In this document: positions 27,794-38,773 of the stretch, piece after piece
Layout of the letters: every line of letters begins with the position of its first letter
Numbering within the stretch: the stretch's first letter is position 1
From: Rhabditoides inermis
Taxonomy: Eukaryota; Nematoda; Chromadorea; Rhabditida; Rhabditidae
Reading direction: 5' to 3'
Length of the DNA: 64,000 bases
NCBI GenBank assembly: GCA_963966185.1
Contig: CAWZYM010000398.1
Location: 532,501 to 596,500 of the forward strand
The notes under the pieces: model-generated
Seen by the model: only the letters and a program-made list of their open reading frames with translations
Databases searched by the model: none
What the model was told of the DNA's origin: nothing
Program-made: the position numbers and the translations under genes

Positions 27794-27862
27794 ACGTATT
27801 CGTGACAATTCGCGCATTTAAAGTGTTCAATAATTCATTCAGCTAGTGAGTTCAAAACATTT

Positions 27863-27935
27863 CGATCGTGACAGGACTCGAACCTGCAATCTTCGGATCC
27901 GAAGTCCGACGCCTTATCCATTAGGCCACACGACC
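27863..27935 (-). tRNA. tRNA-Arg(TCG)
   Basis: Last array copy; the repeat ends abruptly at about 27956 (catccattgg). Confidence 0.94.
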
Positions 27936-27956
27936 ATGTGCTTCATGCATCCATTG

Positions 27957-28533
27957 GCTAGAGAAGATTCGAGAGCGCACGGCCCCCTAATCAGCTCGCC
28001 GATCGCTCATTCGAGGGCGGCGGAAGCCGAGGCGCGGAGTACGGAATGCCTTAGCGGACCCGAAGGCTAGGCTTGTCAACGCCGCACCAATTCCTTCACC
28101 ATTGTCATGTCATTAATCCCTCTTTCGCATTGTTTTTCTGGGTTGTTGTTATGTGTGGTTAGTTGTATCTCGTCGGTTCTATTGGTCTCTCGGTTGCACG
28201 TATTTTCTGGGTCGAGGTGGCGTGTCGGCTCCCCGCCGACGCGTTGCTTCATAGAGGTAGTCCTTGGGCAAGACCTGTCTGTCTTCGGATGGCCAGATCC
28301 TCCCATTCCATCACAGATCACGTAAACATACGTGTACTCACGTGACGTATGTTTTGTCTCATCAAAAACCATGGAATACCGAATACGATGTTTTGACCGA
28401 GACATGCCGCATATAAGCTCGTGCAGGTATCGCAGAATACATCGCTTCACTTCGTGTTTTTTATTGTTGGAAATTTGTCCCGTCACTCATGGGAAATTCA
28501 AGTGCTATTCCAAGTTCCGATTGTTGCATCGAC
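27957..28533. other. Intergenic region before the chitin-binding gene
   Basis: A GC-rich stretch (27957-28080) borders the tRNA array. No supported gene; presumably contains the promoter of the next gene. Confidence 0.4.
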
Positions 28534-28539
28534 TTTCAG
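28534..28539 (+). promoter_or_regulatory. TTTCAG acceptor before the start codon
   Basis: TTTCAG ends one base before ATG 28541, the position expected for a nematode trans-splice acceptor or for a 5'UTR intron. Confidence 0.5.
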
Positions 28540-28540
28540 G

Positions 28541-29020
28541 ATGAAGACTGTCCTATTCCTGGCTGGCTCTCTGGCCGCCGCATTCGCGCAGTACAACGGA
28601 AACGCACCTGGCGCTCCCGTCGACCTCGCTTCCGTACCGAGGCCCTCGTCCGGTTGGTCGTCGACGATCCTGATTTCTGGTGTCATGGTTCATTCACCGT
28701 TCAGTGTGCGAGTCTCGTGATGACGGCGCGTATGCGTGGGGCGAGTGCGAGACGTCGTTCTTCTTCTGTGCGGGCGGAAGCCACACGGAAGTCAACTGCC
28801 CGCCCGACACGTACTACAGCGAGGCGTCAGCGCGCTGCGACTACCCCTACAACATCAAGGCGTGCACCAGTGAGTTGCAGGGGTTTGTTCCTTTTGAACT
28901 ACCAACGGAATAGTACAGCTACGGTTTGGTACTGTTCGTATTCTATTCGATTTCGCCAGGTCACGTGGAGCTGAAGCCGTTCAACTGTGAGGGCCGCCGT
29001 AACGGCATCTACGCGGATGG

Positions 29021-29084
<64 letters not shown>

Positions 29085-29152
29085 AGAGAGAGAAAGAGAG
29101 AGAGAGAGAGCGAGAGAGAGAGAGCGAGAGAGAGAGAGAGAGAGCGAGAGAG

Positions 29153-29206
<54 letters not shown>

Positions 29207-30662
29207 GTTTGACCGACATGCATTCTCAGGCTGCGACTCCACGTTCTGGTACTGCTCGGGCGGTGAGGTGAGAATCTCCGAGTGCTATCCCGGACTGCGG
29301 TTCGACAGCGAGCGAGGACGGGTGGGTGATACGAACTAAGCTCACAGGCTTCATGTGAGCAGTGTTCTACACATGATATGATTGTTATGATAGTCATCCA
29401 GTGGAATTTCTGTGCGAGTACCACTGAGCTCTGGAACCCTACTGATGTTGCTTCTGTAAACCTAATTGAGAGCATACAACGCTATTATACTCGCCGTGTG
29501 TGTCAGCGTATCGGGCGCAGCCTATCATATCCTCAACGCCTTGAGCTTTTCAATCTTCAATCTCTCGAGAATAGACGATTCTTGAATGATGTCACTTACA
29601 TTCACAAAGTAATCCACTCTAAAACTATCTTGGACTATCATGGTCTTTTTGCAATTATTCCATCTCGTACTCGTGGCTCTCATAAATTTAGAATTGTTCC
29701 ATCATTTGATCACACAGGCCGTACCAGCACTTTTTTTAAGCAGAACCTTCGCAATCTGGAATGCGCTTTCTCGTGACCTAAACTCCATCAATGATCCCTC
29801 CATCTTAAAATCACAACTCTCTACATTAGATCTCATGCCACCTAGCAAATTGCGCAACCTATAGAGAGCTCTCCCCACTTCCTTTTCCATGTAATACTAT
29901 GTGATTATGTCCTTGTTCGATATCATTGAAACCCCATTTATACCTGCCGTTTATATTGCTCACTTTTTGTTTATAATTTCGATTTTTCCATGTTATAAAT
30001 CTATCTATACTAAGAAGTCATTGGAATTTCAGTGCGACTACCCGGAAGTGATCGACGCGTGCATGGTGCCCAAGCAGTACAAGCCGCCCACAACTGCCGC
30101 GCCCGCCACCGAGATTATGAGACTAAGCCTATAGAACAAAGAGACTTATATCGTGCAACTATGATCAAACGGTTAGTGTGATAGTACTTCTCATCCTTCC
30201 AGCCCGGCGGCCGAGGAACCCAAGAAGGAAGAGGTAGAATTTTTGCACATGCGATAAGCTATTCACTGACAAATAGCATTCTCGCGATTCCAAAATCGCT
30301 GCGATTTTGAGCACCGGCGATTTCGCTATCGCTCTACATTCAGCGAAAGCGATTCGCTATCGCTGAGCGAAAAAGTCTGTCGGGCCCCTAAGCAGATAGC
30401 TGCACTGTCAAGGGTTCCTAGAGTCTCTTCGGAAACTGTTTCCGAACTGATTCGTAGTTGGAGGGCGGGAGTAGTTGGGAGGAGTTGAAAGGCAAGGCGT
30501 TTTGGAGGTGGTTGGAAGGAATTTCGGCAGTAGTTTTAATAGTGATCGCTCTAACCTAACTCCCTTCGCACAGCTCCCATCGCCCCGAAGCCCGCGTCTT
30601 ACACGAAGCCAGCTGATGAGAAGAAGGAGGAACCCAAGAAGACCTACCCCAAGTCCTTCTAA
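28541..30662 (+). CDS. Secreted protein with two chitin-binding (peritrophin-A/CBM14) domains
   Basis: Exons: 28541-28652, 28705-28869, 28960-29019, 29230-29321, 30033 to about 30117, and a last part ending at TAA 30660-30662. A signal peptide (MKTVLFLAGSLAAAFA) opens the protein. Domain 1 has six Cys in exon 2 (CESRDD...CDYPYNIKAC) and domain 2 has six Cys over exons 3-5 (CEGRRNG...CDYPEVIDAC). The spacing fits CBM14, which binds chitin in cuticle, eggshell or gut lining. A Lys/Glu/Pro-rich tail (KKEEPKK) ends the protein. Phases agree through exon 5; after GAG at 30117 no GT donor is visible (attatgag), so either the frame ends at TAG 30134 or a donor was lost. A small exon at about 30202-30231 and the last exon from about 30577 have acceptors (cttccag, gcacag). 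Intron 3 is a GA microsatellite; intron 4 holds a LINE piece. Confidence 0.75.
29022..29205. repeat. (GA)n microsatellite in an intron
   Basis: About 180 bp of GA with scattered interruptions, filling most of intron 3 of the chitin-binding gene and lying next to its donor GTGAGA. Confidence 0.9.
29430..29864 (+). pseudogene. LINE reverse transcriptase fragment in an intron
   Basis: Two frames (29378-29776 and 29640-29864) together give the C-terminal region of a CR1/Jockey-type RT: IESIQRYYTRRV, LELFNLQSLENRR, FLNDVTYIHKVIHS, then ending at PPSKLRNL. A frameshift lies near 29740. It is a different family from the LINE at 945-2982 and sits in the sense direction of the host intron. Confidence 0.7.
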
Positions 30663-30815
30663 ACTGGATAAACACGTTTCCATCAACACGTACATATAAT
30701 CATGGTATCGGGAAAATTTATAAAAAAAAACGTATTTGAAAAGTCTGATTTTTTTTATGTGAATGGTGAAGAGTCTATTCCCGAATGTCACGAAACGATA
30801 TTTGAAACCAATTGT

Positions 30816-30821
30816 AATAAA
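30816..30821 (+). terminator. Poly(A) signal AATAAA
   Basis: Located 154 bases after the last-exon stop of the chitin-binding gene. Confidence 0.4.
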
Positions 30822-30839
30822 CACTTTGGTCTCTTGAGA

Positions 30840-31483
30840 TCTTGTTAGACATACGTGGTATCACGTGATTGAAATGAAATTTCAGATTTTCACCACGATA
30901 CGTCACTTTTACTCTCCTTTTTTGTTAACTATGCGAAATGTGAGTCTACGCATGACATGATAGTTGTGATAGTCACCAAGTGGAATTTCTTTGAATTTGT
31001 TTTTGTTACGCTGATGTTTTCGTGTTGCGCCAAAATACCAAATACCTCATCAACGAAGAGTCAACATAGGAAACGTGTCAGTGGGAAAGGTTTATAGAAA
31101 TGAGCCTTGATCGCATTATCTGATCATTAGCATTATCGAATCTCATACGCATTAACAATACTTTTCAGTCGCGAAACCTACGCATTTTTACAATGCATAA
31201 TCGCATTGGCTAGTGAGAAGTGAGTGTGAGACTAAGAGATCAATATTAGTATGTGTCCACATCTACATCTCGAATTCCATCACTTATCAATCAATCATAA
31301 CAAATAGACTACATACACGATCCATAAAGTGGAACATTTCAAAGAAATCGAAGATAGTGAGAGAAGTGCCGGTTAGTATTTGTTAACGTTGTTTGCCTGT
31401 AACTTCATTCCATTGGGTCAGTCAAAGTGAATCTCTAAACGTTGAATAGATAATTATATATTATATAATATACACTCACTCAG
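30840..31483. other. Intergenic, AT-rich
   Basis: No gene seen. A motif near 30950-30995 (atgacatgatagttgtgatagtcac) resembles 29365-29400, pointing to a shared repeat. Confidence 0.4.
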
Positions 31484-32641
31484 ATTCCTGCAAACCGAAA
31501 TGTTCGCGATTCGCATGGTCACAATGTTTTTCGACAACATTTTCAAACTCGGCGTCGCTATTCCTGTATATTTTCTCATATTCGATAATACATGGCCTTC
31601 AAGAAAACTCTGCCGGTATATTCAAGTGAGTTCTATTCCTCGCGATTTCAAGTCACACTCTTTCAGTCGCCGGCACTATTTTCGCTAATCTTCTCCGTTA
31701 CCTATATTCCAATAGTCGCTGTCGACAGATACGTCGCCTTATTCCACCCACACAAAGTAAGTGCGTGACTTGAAACGCGTCATGTATCAACAAACACAAA
31801 TGTAAATTTTTTTTCAGATACAAGCGAGTCGGCCTAATGATAAACTGGTGTCAAATCAAGTTTTCGCTCGTACTCGCAACTACATTTTGCGCAGTGAACG
31901 TGTGTTCGCCGATGAGAAATGCGTTAGTTATCAGTTATCATAGCTGTGATGTTTTTCACATTCAATTACAGATCGCAACGCGTTTTGTGCACTCTGAACG
32001 ACGGCGTTGTGAATAAACTACATACGATGTGGCACGTGTTCATTATTTCCTGTGGATTGTTCTCGTTCTCCACGCATATCTTGCTCAAAGCATACATACA
32101 GCGCCGGAAACTCGGTGAGTCGCCGCGACCATTTTAAAACCATCCTGGCAGATCACACTCAAACCTTTCGCATAGCCAAAATATACCTAGTACACTTTGG
32201 TGTGCAAATGTTGTCTAGACCAAAGGGGGAAAAGCGAAACCATATAAAATAAATGAAATGATCAAATTTGCCTGCTCTAAAATATGAAAGTCATTTCAGA
32301 GACGCGCCGGAGCTATCGCGTGCTGCGAGTGGTCGACTTTTTCATAGCAGCCATCTTTATCTACTTCATTCCCACTTACATACTCGAGTTCTACGCGTAT
32401 TTCATCGCAGCGGATAGAAACGAGCAGACCTACATTGATTTCGTCGCATACGTGTCGATGAGCTGCGCAAAATCGTCCAAATACGTGGTATACTACTATA
32501 GCAGGTAAAGAATTTTATTAACTGATTGCTTCCATGTATTCACAAAGTATTAAATAATTTATTTATAGTCGAGATTTGCGGCGCGCGGTCGACAATCTCA
32601 CAAAACGGGAGCGCCTCAACACACAGATCTCTTCACTTTGA
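31484..32641 (+). pseudogene. Seven-helix receptor (rhodopsin-like), 5'-incomplete and frame-broken
   Basis: Exons 31484-31625, 31667-31756, 31818 to about 31922, about 31972-32119, 32300-32504 and 32569-32641 (TGA). Helix 2/3 region: WPSRKLCRYI followed by VAVDRYVALFHPHK (the DRY box). Later exons give hydrophobic helices (LVLATTFCAVNVC, VFIISCGLFSFS, FFIAAIFIYFIPTYIL) and a last one before YYYSSRDLRRAV. No exon for helix 1 is visible upstream, and joining exon 2 to exon 3 leaves one base too many, so the frame breaks there. The last two exons are duplicated downstream. It looks like a decaying chemoreceptor-type gene; the subfamily is not identifiable. Confidence 0.6.
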
Positions 32642-33381
32642 AATCTCACAACTACAAACGGGTTTCACGGTGTTTGTGTTAGTACCGCATAAATGTTTTA
32701 CAAGTGTGTTGTCTTATCAGTTATTAAACTCACTCATCAGTAGTATAATGTGTTGTGGTGGCTGTACTTGTCCATCTCTAGCCTTGATAAGCCGAGCTTC
32801 ATTGTTGAATATGTGGCTGTCTTTCCAGCTATCACTAGCTCTACCCGTTCATTCTTTAGCTTTCATCCGCAGCCATCTTTATCTACTTATTCCCACTTAC
32901 ATACTCGAGTTCTACGCGTATTTCATCGCAGCGGATAGAAACGAGCAGACCTACATTGATTTCGTCGCATACGTGTCGATGAGCTGCGCAAAATCGTCCA
33001 AATACGTGGTATACTACTATAGCAGGTAAAGAATTTTATTAACTGATTGCTTCCATGTATTCACAAAGTATTAAATAATTTATTTATAGTCGAGATTTGC
33101 GGCGCGCGGTCGACAATCTCACAAAACGGGAGCGCCTCAACACACAGATCTCTTCACTTTGAAATCTCACAACTACAAACGGGTTTCACGGTGTTTGTGT
33201 TAGTACCGCATAAATGTTTTACAAGTGTGTTGTCTTATCAGTTATTAAACTCACTCATCAGTAGTATAATGTGTTGTGGTGGCTGTACTTGTCCATCTCT
33301 AGCCTTGATAAGCCGAGCTTCATTGTTGAATATGTGGCTGTCTTTCCAGCTATCACTAGCTCTACCCGTTCATTCTTTAGC
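32347..33381 (+). repeat. Tandem duplication of about 520 bp
   Basis: 32347-32860 and 32869-33381 are nearly identical (offset 522, then 521 after one base loss: ctacttcattccc against ctacttattccc). The unit holds the last two receptor exons and the 3' flank. Confidence 0.88.
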
Positions 33382-34152
33382 CCAGGTATATTGCGTTACC
33401 TCCGTCATTGTGTTTCTCGTATATAATCTAATAATACTAACCGTAAACATTAGTTGTTTCCGGTTTACATCTGATTCCGGCTCACAATGTTAGCATTAGC
33501 ATGGTGTGTGATCTGATATCATAATAATACACAATTCTGCAGTGTGAGAGCTTGGCTGGAAAAAAGGAGAATGATGTGGCGGGTGTCCTCACTGCTATTG
33601 TTAAATAAATATAGCGTTGATAAGTGACTAGTTCCGGACGTGGGCAACAAACTAGAAAACGGCAACTTTAGTAAGGGTAGGTAGTACATTGAATGATTCC
33701 GACAGTTAGCCTACCAAGAGTGATGAGGTGCGTACTGTGTCGTACTCGGAGTGTAAATGAAGGAAGTCGCTTGTAAATCATTAAAATAATAATTGTTTCA
33801 GAGTTATATCATGATCTTGTCTCTAAATCGTCCGTTGAACAACTATAAACAAAAATAAAACATGAAACAATAGTTTAATACCCAAAAATATGTTCGCTGG
33901 TTAGGTCTGCACGTCTGTCAGTTGTGCAGCTGTTCGCTGATTCGCTGAAAGGCCCGCTCACTAACCCCGCCCCCGCGCGCTCATTGGTTCGTGATGCGGA
34001 ATGTGTGCGGGAGAGCGTGATAATGCGATAATGTGCCCACTTTTTGTGATTTGCGTCGTCGTTCACGCGCGTTGTTTTGTTGTTGTTATCTTTGTTGTTC
34101 AAAATACATGTTGAAAAAGAAAATTTCTTCGAAATTCAACAAAAGGACATTC
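33382..34152. other. Intergenic, AT-rich
   Basis: No supported gene. A GC-richer patch at 33900-34020 has no coding signal that I trust. Confidence 0.35.
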
Positions 34153-34671
34153 ATTCTCTGCTGAAAAGTACAAGCGTAAAGTAGCTCTGTTTGGGTTCAT
34201 CTCAATTCAACAAAAGCACATGCATAAAACTATTATTTCTACACTAAACTATAAACACAAACCTGCTCTCTCAAAACGATCACAAATACATTGACAATCA
34301 AATATAGTATACTATTGCACACACACATTCTATCACTCACATTCTATTAACCCGTTTATCAAATGAGTCATATATGAAAAAGCTCTTGTATTTGTATACA
34401 TTCAAAAATAATGAAAACATCATTGTAAACTTAACGATTGTTCTATAGCTGTTTATTGATTTTCACAATGCTTTCATAAGAAATAAGAAAATATATTATA
34501 TAGCCCCTATTAATAAATTATCGATAAAGTATACGTTTCTACATATCGTTTGAGAGAGCAGGTTTGTGTTTATAGTTTAGTGTAGAAATAATAGTTTTAT
34601 GCATGTGCTTTTGTTGAATTGAGATGAACCCAAACAGAGCTACTTTACGCTTGTACTTTTCAGAAGAGAAT
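34153..34671. repeat. Foldback element with ~120-bp inverted arms
   Basis: 34153-34280 and 34545-34671 are reverse complements with very few differences, around a 264-bp AT-rich centre. No coding capacity. The structure is that of a foldback/MITE or a hairpin-RNA source. Confidence 0.75.
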
Positions 34672-34780
34672 CATTATTATCATCAACCTAACAGTGATCA
34701 ACTGGTTAAAGAAAACTGATAATAATAACTGGGAAAGGTAAAGATATCCCCCCGATTCAAGAGATTCACTCTGCGGAGGG

Positions 34781-35200
34781 GTAATACGTAATAATAATAA
34801 ATATAACGTAATGTTTAACAAGGATAGGCATACATGGGAGCAATAAATAACGAAAAGGCAAATACAAGAATGTACATGCTACTGCTACAGTATTATTTGG
34901 GTGGGTAGATGATGCTGCCGTAGGAGACAGATCGCAGTAGAGTGACCACACCCGAGCCCCCGATGCCTATCCCGGCACCGCCCCCAGAATGACTATCACA
35001 TAGTGAGTGGAGTAGTGCCGCTAACTAAACGTGAGGAAGACGCGCAGGATTGCGCAGTCTGGTGCAGTGAGCATACCAGGTCGTTGTATATGATTTAGAA
35101 CACTGTTCATGAGATAGTTAGTCAAACTTGTTTTGAAAGTTTTGGCTTTGTCTTCGCAAACGATGGCAGTTGGTGACTGATTCCAAATAGTAGTGCAAAC
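34781..35200 (-). mobile_element. LINE 3' end, same family as 945-2982
   Basis: It shares the 3'UTR (gggagcaataaataacga) and the last codons of the RT frame (AIVCEDKAKTFKTSLTNYLM). Everything upstream is missing. Confidence 0.75.
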
Positions 35201-35269
35201 CGAATTTGCGAAAGTACCGGCGACGACGACGTCACCCGACAACCGGAGGAATCTCATGCTCCACTGTAA

Positions 35270-35465
35270 GCTCAACGTTGAGAACGTTGTCGAGAAAGTC
35301 AATATTATTATTTTGTAGTATTTTAAACCGTTTGTCAAGCTGTAACCAATACTGCATTAATGAGCCCATAGCGGCACTCTCTCGGGTATACGCCGCCCGT
35401 CGCACGCTACTTGCGCCGGGTTTACATAGCGCGCCGAAGGGGAGCGGGAGTTTAGGTGCGACGAC
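35270..35465. repeat. Interspersed repeat, copy 1
   Basis: Its core (actctctcgggtatacgc and the following 50 bases) matches 37750-37825 with few changes; the flanking 100 bases match more weakly. No family recognised. Confidence 0.55.
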
Positions 35466-35767
35466 AGCGAACAGGAGCTTTAAGTGTTAGATTTTTTAGA
35501 TTTCAGTTTCTGTAATTAGATATCACGTACTTTGAAAAGGTGATCGCGGACTATGTAACGCGGCTTTCAAATCGAGCAACGTGCTCCAAACACAGAACAC
35601 ACGTCATCATTATATTGACACTGATCAACTGATTTTATAGGTTATATCACACATTTATCATATTACAACTGCATTTCCTCAGGCGCCGGCAGCGTGTAGA
35701 TTTGGCTCGCCTTCCATATAATTGATGCAGGAATCTAAAGTCCAAAATAGGTTGCAATAGATATTGT

Positions 35768-37245
35768 CTAGTATACCTCGTTCACGGATATGCTCTCCGC
35801 CGGTCGGTCACTCTGACAGATGCCGGTCCAGTAACATATCCAATCGTGGAAGTACGACACCCTCGTGTAGGCTGGCAGATACTCTCTCCTGAACTCTCCG
35901 GCGACTCCTGAAAACACGCTACACGTGTGTTGAGGTGTGGATAATCTCTTCGAAACAGCCCCTTTCAAACGCCTTCGGAACACGCTATTTGGTCGTGTTT
36001 CGAAGGCGTTTCGAAGTCAGTATCGAGGAGAGTTTCGATCAGGCTGTCCGCTACTGTACAGGAAGATGCGCACCCTTGCATCCTCTCTCTCCACCGCTCA
36101 CGACACCAACCAACTGCCGGCGGCCGTCCACTGTCGTCTGAAAAACACAATATGCTCATCATGCATTTGTAAATCATGAAAGCATTCGTAAAAGATGCTT
36201 AACGCCCCTGATACAGCCCTCCGCCGCTGTCTCCCGTGCACGCATCGCTTGGTTTGGGGAAGGTGTTGATGACTCTGTCGCGTAACTTCGCCACTCGCAC
36301 GCTCGCAGTGCGCAGATTCTTCGAATCACCTGTGCACACCTTCGCAATGAGATACATATTTCAAATAAGGGAGGTAGCTATATCAACACACAGCTACATT
36401 GATTAAGTGGGAGATCATGCAATTGCATGCCAACCGCTCTTACCTGTCTCATCATAGACATTGAAGTTTCTCGTACGTCCCCAACCAACAACGTCCAAAC
36501 TGTCTTGAAGTGGTTCTTCGCCATAGAGACAAGCATGCGATTCGGATACTTTCTGAGAGAGAACGTAACGGTTACTGTTTCCATTTGTAAACTAACTTTT
36601 TCGAGGACGAGAATCACAATGTCGTTATCCAGATTAGTGTCATTGTATGTGGCCGGATAGATCATCTGTTCAAAATGAAAAATAAACAAAAAAGTCCGTG
36701 AACCGCACCTGTTTTACTCGGCGATGTTTCGGCGTATCATCTTTATCGCATATGTCTGTACACAAACTGCCGAAAGCAACGTAAAAATTGCTGCAAAATA
36801 TTTTCGTAATCATTTTTTGTTTTTGTTTTCGTAAGTCACTGACTTAGCGATTTGCCATTCTTGAGTGGTTCGATTGAAGTGAGTAAGGCAATGGGCTGCT
36901 GTGATTACATGCCATGGCGATACAAGAGTAGCACCACATAGATGGGACAAGTTTCTCGCCTTCGAGAAATCTGAACTTTCCATTTTCTCCTTTTCAAATG
37001 TATTACTAACGTTTTAATTCAACTTGTGCTGGAAATTCTCCCTTTGCAGCGTTTCTGCCATTGAAGATTGCTCTTGTTTGACGGTATTGATGCATGAATG
37101 CATGTTTACCGCACGAATCCAACAATTGGTCCGCGGAAAATGTAGAGAACCGCGCACTTAAGTATTGTTGATAGTATCTGTCTGAAACAAGTACAAACCT
37201 CGCACAGACTAGTAGCAAACTCAGAATTGGAACCGATAGATGCAT
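35768..37245 (-). CDS. Trypsin-like serine protease (S1A), secreted, 314 aa
   Basis: Eight exons on the minus strand: 37245-37011, 36970-36844, 36790-36709, 36665-36597, 36552-36444, 36329-36204, 36130-36074, 35907-35768; all phases agree. A signal peptide (SVPILSLLLVCARFVLV) precedes a short pro-region. The catalytic triad is His105 (ITAAHC), Asp163 (DNDIV) and Ser242 (GDSGG). Asp236, six residues before Ser242, is the base of the S1 pocket and predicts cleavage after Arg or Lys. VVGWGRT, VGVVSGG and the C-terminal PAYTRVSYFHDWI complete the S1 fold. The mature N-terminus region reads IFNG in place of IVGG, preceded by R-A, so activation may differ. Likely a digestive or extracellular enzyme. 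A TATA-like tatatatc lies about 40 bases upstream. Confidence 0.88.
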
Positions 37246-37282
37246 TCTGGATGGGGAATGTGTTATGTTGAAGGTGGGACTA

Positions 37283-37291
37283 GATATATAC
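37283..37291 (-). promoter_or_regulatory. TATA-like element of the protease gene
   Basis: The minus strand reads TATATATCT, about 40 bases upstream of ATG 37245. Confidence 0.45.
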
Positions 37292-38727
37292 GCAAACTGT
37301 GAAGGAAAAAAATGAATCAGCGTTCGCGAATCGTGAAACTCATGTTTGTTATGACTAGACCAACGACGGAATTGCGTTACAGAACAGATTCAGCTTTCTT
37401 TAGAAAGTAAGAATGAATCGTTTCAACGAAATTGATTTTCTGTTTTGATTGAAAGCATGTTAGAACCTGCATTATTGAAATATTTTTCAATAGATAAAAA
37501 CATCATAATTTGTACATGAATCGTTTTGGTCCCCGTCGGTCCAATCTACGTTAAGCTAGCGATTGCAGACGACAACCTCGCCCCACCCGCCAATCCAGCC
37601 AGCTCAAAAGCAGCCGTAGGTATCTATCTCACTGTAAGACCAGCAACGCCTAGAACGTTATCAAGAAGGTCAATATTGATATTTTGGTTGGTTTTTGAAC
37701 CGTTTGTTAAGATTGGATCCCAAGAAAAAAGCGACATTAGTGAGCTCATAGCGACACTCTCTCGGGTATACGCTGCCCGTCGCGCGCTACTCGCGCCGGG
37801 TTTACATAGCACGCGGAAGGGCGTAGTGAAAACATTTGATTATAAAGCAAACTTTTTAGCAAACTTTCACGTGAGCTTGCAAATGAGTTTCACGTTTTTC
37901 ACGAGAGAAATTAGAATGGTTAGGTTTAAAAAAGAGCATGTTCAATGAAGTTTTCAATTTGACAAACTTCGCGTAAGGAACGGGATGTGCGAACATATTA
38001 CATGTTCTTGACAAACGAGAGAGTCACACCATTACCACTATGCTATCTAGGTGTGATGGCTGATTGTTAAGCGAACAGGAGCTGTGATCGTGAGATGAAA
38101 TTGTTGCTGTCCGAAAGATTATTAGAAACAATTAGATAAAAGAAGTAGAACTATTGGACGACATTTATGTTTCTGACGATATATAATTGCCAGTAGTCCC
38201 TTCTCGACTTCCATCTGACTACATTCTTTTCATGTATCTAGCTTTTGAGTCATTCACACTCTGATTCTGAAGATGCAAATCATGTTTGTCGATCTAAAAA
38301 CGAATTATAATCAAAAAATAATCTTCGAAAGCGCGCTCGCACAAGAACTTTGGCGTGACACGCGAAATATTCCGCTTTCACTCGCATTCTCGTGCATGCT
38401 TCTTGATTGTAGAAGTTGTTTACTTTCAAGTTGCATGGTATACACTGTATTTACACTCACAGCGGTTACATAATATATTCGTTATCACTTATATGCATTA
38501 TGTTTATCCGAGTCTATGTTGTTGTTTATTGATTAGCGGCTTTGATGATGCGTTTCGACTTTAAACAAACTTGTCACTAGCCAAGTTGCCGCAAATCGAT
38601 CTCTGATGCAACCACCATGCTGTCTTCTGACGTTTCTCGTGTTGTGTATCATGCTTTGTTCTCAATATTGTTGATTTGTTTGATTTAGCGCAGATCATGT
38701 GTATTTTTGCTAAATTTCATCTTTGTT
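37292..38727. other. Intergenic region with a second copy of the 35.3-kb repeat
   Basis: Mostly AT-rich and non-coding between divergent protease and MIC60 genes. The stretch 37640-37830 is related to 35270-35465; nothing else is recognised. Confidence 0.4.
37640..37830. repeat. Interspersed repeat, copy 2
   Basis: Partner of 35270-35465, in the same orientation, on the other side of the protease gene. Confidence 0.55.
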
Positions 38728-38733
38728 GTTCAG
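38728..38733 (+). promoter_or_regulatory. Acceptor-like GTTCAG 40 bases before the MIC60 start
   Basis: Preceded by a T-rich tract (ctttgttgttcag); candidate trans-splice site or 5'UTR intron end. Confidence 0.4.
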
Positions 38734-38773
38734 GTAAAAAGCGGTTGGTTCACCAGCCCGAACCGTTGCAAGG

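Noticed and set aside
26158..27935. Regular repeats resembling a CRISPR array
   Set aside because: The repeats are tRNA genes with conserved flanks in a eukaryotic context; spacers are not unique.
28076..28486. Minus-strand ORF of 136 residues upstream of the chitin-binding gene
   Set aside because: No recognisable domain and composition typical of chance ORFs.
28926..29475. RERERERE and SLSLSLSL proteins
   Set aside because: Translations of GA/CT microsatellites; the same applies to similar ORFs at 44.5, 53.5, 54.6, 60.3 and 61.2 kb.
38273..38473. Small ORF with a hydrophobic end
   Set aside because: No splice signals, homology or neighbour support it.
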